Below, piece after piece: positions 17,072-23,166 of a stretch of 64,000 nt of DNA. Each line of letters opens with the position of its first letter. Position 1 is the stretch's first letter. The notes under the pieces were generated by a model. The model was not told where the DNA came from. It saw only the letters and a program-made list of their open reading frames with translations, and made no database searches. The position numbers were made by a program, and so were the translations under genes. This stretch comes from a virus. The stretch spans positions 1 through 64,000 of the IMG/VR virus record IMGVR_UViG_3300025929_000015. One strand, given 5' to 3'.

Positions 17072-17529
17072 ACGCGCCCGGTTCCTGGCGGGACCTGTCA
17101 TCCAGCGCGCTGTTCGGCCTGATCGACGGGCTCAACGGGATGGTGGGCCTGGTGATCGGCCTGCTGCGGGTGCACGCCGTGGCCGCGGTGATCTTCGTCG
17201 CGCTGCTCGCCCGGGCCGGGTCCAGCTCGGTGTCCATGGCCGGCGCCCAGTACGAGTCCGCCGACCCCGGCGAGAGCCGGCGCCAGCGCTGGTCCCGGGT
17301 GGCCGCGATGGGCCTGGGCTACCTGGCCTCCGCGCTGACCCCCGGGCTGGGCTTCGCGGTCAGCACCCGGGCCGGGCTGATCGTGTTCATCCCGGTGACC
17401 GCGGCCATCCTGGCCGGGATCACCTGGTTCCGGTCCAGCACGGCCGGCTGGCTGCGCGCCGCCCTCACCACCGCGGTGATCTTCATCCTGGCGGTCGGTG
17501 CCGGGCTGGCCGCGTCCCTGGCCGGCTGA
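17068..17529 (+). CDS. VIT1/CCC1-like integral membrane protein
   Basis: 153 residues, GTG start overlapping the upstream stop. The pattern ALFGLIDGLNGMVGLVIGLL, then SSSVSMAGAQYESADPGESR, then three hydrophobic helices near the C-terminus, follows the VIT1/CCC1 metal-transporter plan (DG in helix 1; SMA.(G)xYxS after helix 2). It is shorter than cellular members (usually 200 or more) and lacks the cytoplasmic metal-binding insert, so transport is unproven. It opens a membrane-gene cassette with the next two genes. Confidence 0.6.
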   Translation: MNAPGSWRDLSSSALFGLIDGLNGMVGLVIGLLRVHAVAAVIFVALLARAGSSSVSMAGAQYESADPGESRRQRWSRVAAMGLGYLASALTPGLGFAVSTRAGLIVFIPVTAAILAGITWFRSSTAGWLRAALTTAVIFILAVGAGLAASLAG

Positions 17530-17541
17530 GAACGGAGTGCC

Positions 17542-17937
17542 GTGAAAAACCTGCGCTGGCTGGTCCTGGCCGCCGCCGCCGCGCTGGCGGCGTGGATCGG
17601 CCTGGCCCCGGGCGCCTGGCAGGACTGGCTCGGCTTCTCCCATGCCGCCTACTTCACCACCGGCCAGAACTACGCGTTCTTCTCCGGGTTCGGCGCCTGG
17701 CTGTCCTCCACCCTGGGCCTGTCCGCGATCATCCTCACGCTGTGGCACCACATCAACTGCCGCGCCGACGGGTGCCCGCGGATCGGGCACTACCCGGACA
17801 GCCGCGGGCTGAAGTGGTGCTGGCGTCACCACCCCGACCATCACGGCCGCAAGCCGACGACGGAGATGCTGCACCGGCTGCACTTCGAGCACAAGAACCG
17901 GACGGCGCCCCCGGGCCCGGCGGGCGATGAGCCGTAA
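17542..17937 (+). CDS. Two-helix membrane protein with His/Cys-rich cytoplasmic tail
   Basis: 131 residues, GTG start after GGAG. The first hydrophobic helix (LRWLVLAAAAALAAWIGL) and second (AWLSSTLGLSAIILTLW) are followed by a Cys/His-rich soluble tail (HHINCRADGCPRIGHY, WCWRHHPDHHGRK) that could bind metal. It overlaps the K+ channel gene by 11 bases. Function unknown; association with the channel or lysis is possible. Confidence 0.55.
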   Translation: MKNLRWLVLAAAAALAAWIGLAPGAWQDWLGFSHAAYFTTGQNYAFFSGFGAWLSSTLGLSAIILTLWHHINCRADGCPRIGHYPDSRGLKWCWRHHPDHHGRKPTTEMLHRLHFEHKNRTAPPGPAGDEP

Positions 17938-18316
17938 AGCCGCAGCTATCACCGTCGCCGCCGCGGCCGCACTGGACGCCGCGGGCGGGCTGGCTTTCGC
18001 CGCCGCCGAGCATGTCAGTGACGCCGCCGGGCTGTACTGGGCGGTCGCCACCGCCACCACCGTCGGCTACGGTGACGTTGCCCCGCGCACCCATGCCGGG
18101 CACGTCCTGGCCGTCGCGGTCATGCTCACCGTCATCCCGCTGTTCGGCGCGGCCTTCTCCCTGTTCACCTCCGGGCTGACCGCACTGCACATCCGCGGCC
18201 ACCTGCGCGACACCGAAGCCGGCATCAAGGCGCACCTGGCCGACAGCCTGCGCCGCCACCACGCCGACATCATCACCCAGCTGAACAGGACGGACAGGAC
18301 GGACGGTCATGGCTGA
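17927..18316 (+). CDS. Two-transmembrane potassium-channel-like protein
   Basis: 129 residues with the K+ selectivity-filter signature TATTVGYGD at residues 42-50, an upstream hydrophobic helix (about 5-27), a pore-helix segment (GLYWAVATATT) and a second helix (HVLAVAVMLTVIPLFGAAFSL). This is the minimal Kir/KcsA-like pore architecture (TM1-P-TM2). The charged C-terminus (HLRDTEAGIKAHLADSLRRH) may be a tetramerising coil. All filter residues are intact, so a working pore is plausible. It overlaps the tail terminator start by 8 bases. Confidence 0.75.
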   Translation: MSRKAAAITVAAAAALDAAGGLAFAAAEHVSDAAGLYWAVATATTVGYGDVAPRTHAGHVLAVAVMLTVIPLFGAAFSLFTSGLTALHIRGHLRDTEAGIKAHLADSLRRHHADIITQLNRTDRTDGHG

Positions 18317-18722
18317 CTTCGACGCTATGCGGAACGGCCTGGCCGCGCTGATCGGCGCGGCCACCGGGATCCGCGCCCACGCCGACGCATCCGGGGCGAT
18401 CTCCCCGCCGTGCGCGGTGGTGCTGCCCGGGCGCCCGGCCATCACCTACGGCAAGACGATGGACGACGAGGTGGATGTCAACCTGCTCGCCATCGTGCTG
18501 CTGTCCGCCGCCAACGAATCCTCCGGTCAGGTCAACCTGGACGCCTACGTGTCCAGCAGCGGGGCCAAGAGCATCAACGCCGCGGTGGCCACCGACCCGA
18601 GTCTCGGCGGGACCTGCGAATACGCGGTCGTGGTCGCTGTCCAGCAGTACGGGCTCATCGAATACGCTGCGCAGCAGTACATCGGCGCGACGTTCCTGAT
18701 CCAGGCCGGGGCACACGGGTAA
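18309..18722 (+). CDS. Tail terminator / head-tail joining protein
   Basis: 137 residues; the N-terminus MADFDAMRNGLAALIGAATG and the C-terminus QQYGLIEYAAQQYIGATFLI match the tail-terminator family that precedes the tail tube gene in actinobacterial siphoviruses. Its role is to cap the tail tube and dock it to the connector. Assignment rests on this pattern plus gene order (connector, terminator, tube). Confidence 0.7.
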   Translation: MADFDAMRNGLAALIGAATGIRAHADASGAISPPCAVVLPGRPAITYGKTMDDEVDVNLLAIVLLSAANESSGQVNLDAYVSSSGAKSINAAVATDPSLGGTCEYAVVVAVQQYGLIEYAAQQYIGATFLIQAGAHG

Positions 18723-18736
18723 TCAGGAGGTGTCAC

Positions 18737-18811
18737 ATGTACATAGGCGGCGGAGTCGTACTCCTGATCATCGTCATCATCATCGTCGTACTGCTGCTCA
18801 GGCGCAGGTAG
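18737..18811 (+). CDS. 24-residue single-span membrane peptide
   Basis: A perfect AGGAGG at 18725-18730 precedes ATG 18737. The product is MYIGGG, a run of about 15 Leu/Ile/Val, then RRR. Similar tiny peptides occur beside tail genes in many actinobacteriophages. Inner-membrane insertion with the basic end in the cytoplasm is likely. Function unknown. Confidence 0.65.
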   Translation: MYIGGGVVLLIIVIIIVVLLLRRR

Positions 18812-18823
18812 CACATCACGAGG

Positions 18824-19390
18824 CTAGATCACGTGATTCCACTTCTTGCGGGTTTTGATCAGGCTGATATTTGCCTGGGTGACTCCGTATTCAGCGGCGA
18901 GAGCCACCTGGGTCGCGGACCGGTCAGCGAGACGCTGGCGGATGAATCGGACGTCCTGCTCGGTGAGTTTGGCCATGCCATGCTCCTCGCCGCTGAGCGA
19001 ACGGTGAATGAAGGTGCCGTCCCGCTTCTTGTCCTGCTCGTTTTGAGCCCGGGTGCCGTAGCTCAGGTTTTGCGCTGAGTCGTCTCCGGTTCCTGCTGGC
19101 CCGTGCCTGACATCCAGGCCCGGCGGGCGAGGGCCTATAAAAGCCGCCGCGACCAGCGCGTAAACCTTGAACGTCTTGTACTTGCCTTCCCTGGAAAGCA
19201 TGACCTGGCGGTAACCGTGACCGTCTGGCTGAGGCTTCCGGAGCTGGCCGCCGCGCCACCCGGTACGGGTCAGCCGGGGTAGACTGCGGACGCGACCCCG
19301 ATCGCTGACTTCATAGAGCCCTTCGTATCCGGGGACTGGTCTCCATTCTTCGGAATGAGAGGAGGTGGTATGAGAATCTTGATTGTGCAT
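18824..19390 (-). CDS. HNH homing endonuclease with NUMOD4 domain
   Basis: Start chosen at ATG 19390 because the NUMOD4 motif follows soon after (EEWRPVPGYEGLYEVSDRGR). The HNH_3 motif is DVRHGPAGTG, then NLSYGTRAQNEQD. A C-terminal helix-turn-helix (SATQVALAAEYGVTQANISL) completes the standard homing-endonuclease layout for site recognition. It is inverted relative to the tail operon and overlaps the 5' end of the glycosyltransferase gene. GC is visibly lower than its surroundings, indicating recent arrival. Confidence 0.8.
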   Translation of the reverse strand: MHNQDSHTTSSHSEEWRPVPGYEGLYEVSDRGRVRSLPRLTRTGWRGGQLRKPQPDGHGYRQVMLSREGKYKTFKVYALVAAAFIGPRPPGLDVRHGPAGTGDDSAQNLSYGTRAQNEQDKKRDGTFIHRSLSGEEHGMAKLTEQDVRFIRQRLADRSATQVALAAEYGVTQANISLIKTRKKWNHVI

Positions 19391-20441
19391 CCTGGCCCGA
19401 ATTTCAGTGTTGCTGATGTTTTTGCTGGGTGGTCTGAGGCCCTGACAGGGCTCGGTTGTGAAGTCCAAAGCTACAATCTAGATGATTTAGGACCGCCTCT
19501 CTTTCTACGGGAGCTGTCTGCTGCCGACCGGGGAGGAAGACGACGAGGGGCGCCCGGAGATCCACAAGGCGCTGACCAACGACCAGGCCATCCACGCCGC
19601 GCTGCAGGGCATGTCCCACGCGCTGTACACCTACTGGCCGGACGTGGTGCTGTTCATCTCCGCGTTCTGGGTCACCCCCGCGCTGCTGCATGTCATCCGG
19701 CAGCGCCGCCACAAGATCGTCATCTTGCACACCGAATGCCCCTACCAGGACGACTCCCAGCTGGAACGGGCCCAGTTCGCCGACATCAACCTGCTCAACG
19801 ACCCGGTCAGCATCGACCGGTACGCCCGGCTGGACGGCGACGCGGTGTACATGCCGCACGCCTACCGGCCCGCCGTGCACCACCCCCGCCCGGCCGGGAC
19901 CGGCGCGGACCCCGCGCTGGCCGCGGACCTGGCGTTCATCGGGACCGGCTTCAAGTCCCGGGTTGAGTTCTTCGAGGCGATGGACCTGACCGGGCTGGAC
20001 GTGCTGCTCGGCGGGATGTGGATGGACCTGGCCGAGGACTCGCCGCTGCGCACCTACCTCGGCCACGACACCGAGCTGTGCGTGCACAACGACGAGACCG
20101 CCATGATCTACCGCAACGCCCGGTGCGGGATCAACTTCTACCGCCGCGAATGGGAAGAAGGCATGGCCCCGGCCGATGGCTGGGCGATGGGGCCGCGCGA
20201 GGTGGAGATGGCGGCCAGCGAGCTGTTCTTCCTGCGCGACCCGCGCGGCGAAGGCGACGAGCTGTTCAAGGGGATCCTGCCCACCTTCAGCGGGCCCGCC
20301 GAGGCGTCCGCGCTGCTGCGCTGGTGGCTGGCCCGGGACGGACTGCGCGCAACGCGGGCCGGTCAGGCGCGGGCAGCGGTCGCGGACCGGACGTTCGCGA
20401 ACCACGCCCGGCGGCTGCTGGCGATGCTGGACGACCGGTAG
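19370..20441 (+). pseudogene. CgeB/YkvP-like glycosyltransferase, frameshifted near codon 40
   Basis: ATG 19370 follows GGAGGTGGT. The first 40 codons (MRILIVHPGPNFSVADVFAG) read in one frame to YNLDDL. The rest of the protein (DRLSFYGSC, then MSHALYTYWPDVVLFISAFW, HTECPYQDD, RCGINFYRREW) continues in the +1 frame, which has a TAG at 19488-19490, so one frame cannot express the whole. The junction looks like a 7-base insertion near 19485-19491. The 5' segment is AT-rich with TTA/CTA codons, unlike the GC-rich remainder. The glycosyltransferase is probably inactive unless frameshifting or reinitiation at ATG 19611 rescues it. Confidence 0.75.
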
Positions 20442-20691
20442 CCTTCCGGAACTTCTCCGCCAGCGGGAGCAGGTCCGGGCGCTGCTCCCGCCAGACACCA
20501 TCCCGGCTGCGGAACAGCACCTGGGTGCCGTCCCGGCGGTGGATCAGCGACGGCTCCAGGCACACCACGCCCCACGGCCAGAACAGCCGCTGGTGCCACT
20601 CGAACGCGCTCGGCGACCCGAACGTCTGGTGACACTGCGCGCAGTGGCAGGTCCGCTTCCCGGTGAACGCGCACGTGCACATGCGCACCAT
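20287..20691 (-). CDS. Phage zinc-finger protein (FDXHR-like), tail overlapping the glycosyltransferase gene
   Basis: From ATG 20691: MCTCAF, then CHCAQCHQTFGSPSAFEWHQR and GVVCLEP, the CxxC...(F)D/ExHR...C layout of small phage zinc proteins. The likely natural part ends near AEKFRK (about 20445). No stop is present there, so the frame continues 150 bases antisense through the 3' end of the glycosyltransferase to TGA 20287. The C-terminal third is probably not conserved. Confidence 0.6.
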   Translation of the reverse strand: MVRMCTCAFTGKRTCHCAQCHQTFGSPSAFEWHQRLFWPWGVVCLEPSLIHRRDGTQVLFRSRDGVWREQRPDLLPLAEKFRKATGRPASPAAAGRGSRTSGPRPLPAPDRPALRAVRPGPATSAAARTPRRAR

Positions 20692-20799
20692 GATAAATGT
20701 CCGGGCCGCCGGCCTCCTAATGCGTCCGCGCGCGAGAGCGCCGGCGGTCAACACGGCCCTGAACGGGCTCCCATCACTCAAAGCAAGGAGTGGAATACT

Positions 20800-21570
20800 G
20801 TGAGTCGTATTCACGGTCTACACCAGCAGGCCGCCTGAGAGAGCGATCTTTCAGAGTAAACCGCGAGAATTGCTGGGACACCCGAGTCACCTGGCCAGGC
20901 CACAACGTGGGGCGAAAGCCCGGGCGTGACGGCTTGAGAACTGGCCAGCAGAGGGGCAATCAGCAGCCGAGCCCGCCTGGGTCCGCCCGACGGGAAGGTT
21001 CAGAGACTATGTACGTGGCACCCCACGCGGGTGAAGATATAGTCCGGTCTGCATGGAGACATGCAGAGGCAGGCGGAAACGACCTGCCCGCCCGTTTTCA
21101 GGTAGCGGAAACGGGAAGTAACAAATACGCGCAACGGAATCGCCTACGTCGCCGTCAACGGCCCAGGTGGGGGCGCCGCCACCGGCTCCGCCGTCGCCTC
21201 GCCGATGGCTTTTCTTACTGACTGGAGTATTAATTTCACCGTCGCTAAGGTGGATGTCACCGCGATGGGGGACTCGAACCTGATCTACGTGGCCGGCCTG
21301 CCGGACGCTTCGGGGGACTTCACCGGGTTCTACGACACCGCGACCGCGCAGACCTACGTGGCCGCGACGGACGGCCTGAGCCGCAACTTCTACCTGTACC
21401 CGTCCACGATCGGGGCCCAGGGTACCGCTCCTGGTCAGTACTTCTTCGGAACGATCATCCCTGACTACTCCCTGACGGGTGGTGTCGGGGCCGCGGTCAC
21501 CATGAAGTCAACCTGGAACGCTGCCACGATCATCTCGCGCTACCCGGCGTCTGGTATCGCGGGTACGTAA
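20800..21570 (+). CDS. Major tail tube protein, split by a group I intron
   Basis: Exon 1 is 20800-20817 (GTG start, encoding MSRIHG), preceded by AAGGAG. Exon 2 is 21130-21570, starting at codon 7 (RNGIAYVAVN). The spliced protein of 152 residues begins MSRIHGRNGIAYVAVNG and continues MAFLTDWSINFTVAKVDVTA, then ALVARIANT-like tube features such as GDSNLIYVAGLPDASGDFTG. This is the usual actinophage tail tube start. Neither exon makes a plausible tube protein alone: unspliced message stops at TGA 20836-20838. Confidence 0.75.
20818..21129 (+). ncRNA. Group I self-splicing intron in the tail tube gene
   Basis: 312 bases without an internal ORF. The 5' exon ends in T (GGT) and the intron ends in G, as group I splicing requires. 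A GCCG guide near 20831 can pair with the exon end CGGT (with G-U at the splice site) for P1. Core elements are recognisable: a P3/P4-P6 stretch with GGGGCAATCAGCAGCCGAGC, and P7 formed by GACTAT (in GTTCAGAGACTATG) with ATAGTC (in GAAGATATAGTCC), perfectly complementary. P8/P9 hairpins follow. Exact helix borders need folding. Confidence 0.85.
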
Positions 21571-21576
21571 CCTGGC

Positions 21577-21638
21577 GGCAGCACCCCGGCCGTATCAATT
21601 CTGGGTTTCCCGTGACCAGTCTGGGCCGGGGTGCTGCC
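21577..21638 (+). repeat. Paired CCGT-N8-TGGG hairpin element, copy 2
   Basis: A perfect 15-base outer stem (GGCAGCACCCCGGCC with its complement) encloses CCGT-ATCAATTC-TGGG and CCGT-GACCAGTC-TGGG. It follows the tail tube stop directly, where a transcript 3' end or processing site would be useful. Confidence 0.85.
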
Positions 21639-21655
21639 CCACGATCCGCTGTGCT

Positions 21656-21714
21656 GGCAGCACCCCGGCCGTTTCTCTCATGGAGGCCGTTCCCCTCTGG
21701 GCCAGGGTGCTGCC
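21656..21714 (+). repeat. Paired CCGT-N8-TGGG hairpin element, copy 3
   Basis: The same outer stem as copy 2 with one mismatch encloses CCGT-TTCTCTCA-TGGA and CCGT-TCCCCTC-TGGG (the only 7-base core seen). Tandem with copy 2 in the 197-base gap between tail tube and tail chaperone. Confidence 0.85.
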
Positions 21715-21767
21715 ATACCCGGTTGATGGGTTCTGTCAGGGTAACCCATGCGCGAAGTTAGGACAAG

Positions 21768-22337
21768 GTGAGCACAGACAGCTACGACCTGGATCTCGGG
21801 TCGGAACACGACGCGATCGTCGTGCAGGCCAGCTCCGACCGGGAGCTGGCCGGTGAGGTCATCACGCCCGGTGAGAGCATCACTCTCGCCGGGCGTTCTT
21901 TCCGTGTCGCGGAGAAGGTCGGCCTGATGCCGCTGCTCAAGTTTTCTCATGCGGCCGGGCTCAAGACGACCGATGAGCGGGCGTACGTGGCGATGTACCA
22001 GATCCTGCGGGACGTGATCCGCGGGGCGGACCCGGCCTGCGGCCGGTGCGAGGGATGCAAGGAGGCGGCCGGGGAGCCGACCGCGCGGGACTGCCTGACC
22101 GCGGACGGCGGGGACTGGGACGCGTTCGAGGACTGGGCGGTGGAATGCAAGGCGGACGCCGATGAGCTGCTGGACGTGGTGTCGGAGGCGGTCAAGGTGA
22201 TCACTGCCCGCCCTACCAAGCCAGCTTCCGGCTCCTCGCCTTCGTCGCCGCGAACTTCGCGGACCTCGACGGGCAGCAAGTCCGCACGTGCGGGCGGGGC
22301 CTCCGGGGGCTCACGCCGCGGGAAGCGTGCAACCTAG
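21768..22337 (+). CDS. Tail assembly chaperone, short form (gpG-like)
   Basis: GTG 21768 starts a 189-residue acidic protein (STDSYDLDLGSEHDAIVVQA, then FRVAEKVGLMPLLKFSHAAG, a typical chaperone helix) located between tail tube and tape measure. Four cysteines (CGRCEGC, then C) in the middle could bind zinc. The normal frame ends in a basic Ser/Arg-rich tail, which is compositionally what the -1 frame looks like out of register. Confidence 0.75.
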   Translation: MSTDSYDLDLGSEHDAIVVQASSDRELAGEVITPGESITLAGRSFRVAEKVGLMPLLKFSHAAGLKTTDERAYVAMYQILRDVIRGADPACGRCEGCKEAAGEPTARDCLTADGGDWDAFEDWAVECKADADELLDVVSEAVKVITARPTKPASGSSPSSPRTSRTSTGSKSARAGGASGGSRRGKRAT

Positions 22338-22519
22338 CCTGGTCGGTGCTGGCCGAGGGCAAGGACGGCGAGGAGCGCCAGATGCTGGCTGACGAGCTGT
22401 ACGCGGGCGGGCGCGGCGAGGCCAGCTCGCACGACTGGGCGCTGGATCAGCTGCGCCGGGACATGGCGGCGCGCGGGATGGACATGGAGGGCGGTCATGG
22501 CGCAGATCCGGCTGGATGA
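21768..22519 (+). CDS. Tail assembly chaperone, frameshifted long form (gpGT-like)
   Basis: After about 22190 the -1 frame carries protein-like sequence overlapping the end of the short form: YQASFRLLAFVAANFADLDG, CNLAWSVLAEGKDGEERQML and HDWALDQLRRDMAARG, ending at TGA 22517-22519. This is the expected gpT extension. No canonical X-XXY-YYZ heptamer is obvious between 22190 and 22240, so the slip site is undetermined. The long form would bind the tape measure protein during tail assembly. Confidence 0.65.
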
Positions 22520-23006
22520 GCTGGCGATCCGGGAGATCCTGGACGACCCGGGCGGGGAGGTGGCGCTGTGGCTGGAGGAGCTGGCGTCGCGGGCGGCCGG
22601 GGTGGCCCGGTCGACGGTGCGGGTGCGGACCGGGGAGACGCTCAGCTCGATCGCGACAGAGATGCATTACGGCCCGGATTACCTCTCCAGCGAGGTGCAC
22701 GCGAACTACGCGGTGTTCTTCCTGGAGAAGGGCACCAAGCGGCACACGATCCGGGCGCACGGCAAGTACTCGCTGGCGCACGACAAGCTGGACTACTTCG
22801 GCCCGGTGGTGGACCACCCGGGCCAGCCCCCGCATCCGTTCCTGACCACGGGGCTGTGGTCGCTGGCGGAGTTAGCCGCCGCCGCGGGCGCACCGGGTGC
22901 ACAGTACGCACCCGGGACGGGCCGGGTAGACCTTGCACCGCCGGCAGGTCACGATGCCGCCGGGGCGGGCTGCCAGCCGGGGAGCTGGTCGTGCTCGATG
23001 CTGTGA
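22497..23006 (+). CDS. HK97 gp10-like minor protein
   Basis: 169 residues from ATG 22497. The central part (VHANYAVFFLEKGTKRHTIR, then VDHPGQPPHPFLTTGL) matches the HK97-gp10 (head closure/minor capsid) pattern. Its place after the tail chaperone rather than before the tail tube is unusual. From about residue 125 the frame runs antisense through two small minus-strand genes (AAAAGAPGAQYAPG), so the last 45 residues may not be native. Confidence 0.55.
   Translation: MAQIRLDELAIREILDDPGGEVALWLEELASRAAGVARSTVRVRTGETLSSIATEMHYGPDYLSSEVHANYAVFFLEKGTKRHTIRAHGKYSLAHDKLDYFGPVVDHPGQPPHPFLTTGLWSLAELAAAAGAPGAQYAPGTGRVDLAPPAGHDAAGAGCQPGSWSCSML
22872..22952 (-). CDS. 26-residue zinc-ribbon peptide
   Basis: GTG 22952 overlaps the stop of the upstream minus gene (GTGA). 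The product carries VTCRRCKVY and CVLCTRCARGGG, two or three CxxC knuckles. The coupled arrangement supports translation. It lies antisense to the 3' part of gene 22497-23006. Confidence 0.45.
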   Translation of the reverse strand: MTCRRCKVYPARPGCVLCTRCARGGG

Positions 23007-23065
23007 TCGGCGAGTTCCTGCCAGGACTCGTGCGGGCCTGGCTGCCCGTTGACAAGCTTCTCCAC
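22949..23065 (-). CDS. Small hypothetical protein
   Basis: 38 residues from GTG 23065 preceded by AAGGGG (VEKLVNGQPGPHESWQELAD, ending PGWQPAPAAS). It is followed by a GTGA-coupled zinc peptide. Upstream on the minus strand is a TACAGT box at about 23140 that could be a -10 element. No family recognised. Confidence 0.45.
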   Translation of the reverse strand: MEKLVNGQPGPHESWQELADHSIEHDQLPGWQPAPAAS

Positions 23066-23166
23066 CGCTGCCCCTTCGCTGCATGAAAGCAGGCTGGGCC
23101 GGGGTCTGGAGTCCGCTGCTGTCCTTTTCCTGCTTTGACTGTACCCGAACCGGGAGGTGACCCGCC

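Noticed and set aside
20790-21221. A 143-residue plus-strand open frame across the intron
   Set aside because: It is not in frame with the tail tube exons and overlaps the group I core. The spliced model explains both flanks.
21577-21714. Interpretation of the tandem hairpins as an ordinary pair of intrinsic terminators
   Set aside because: There is no T-run after either stem, and the internal CCGT-N8-TGGG boxes with perfect spacing recur at unrelated sites including inside genes.
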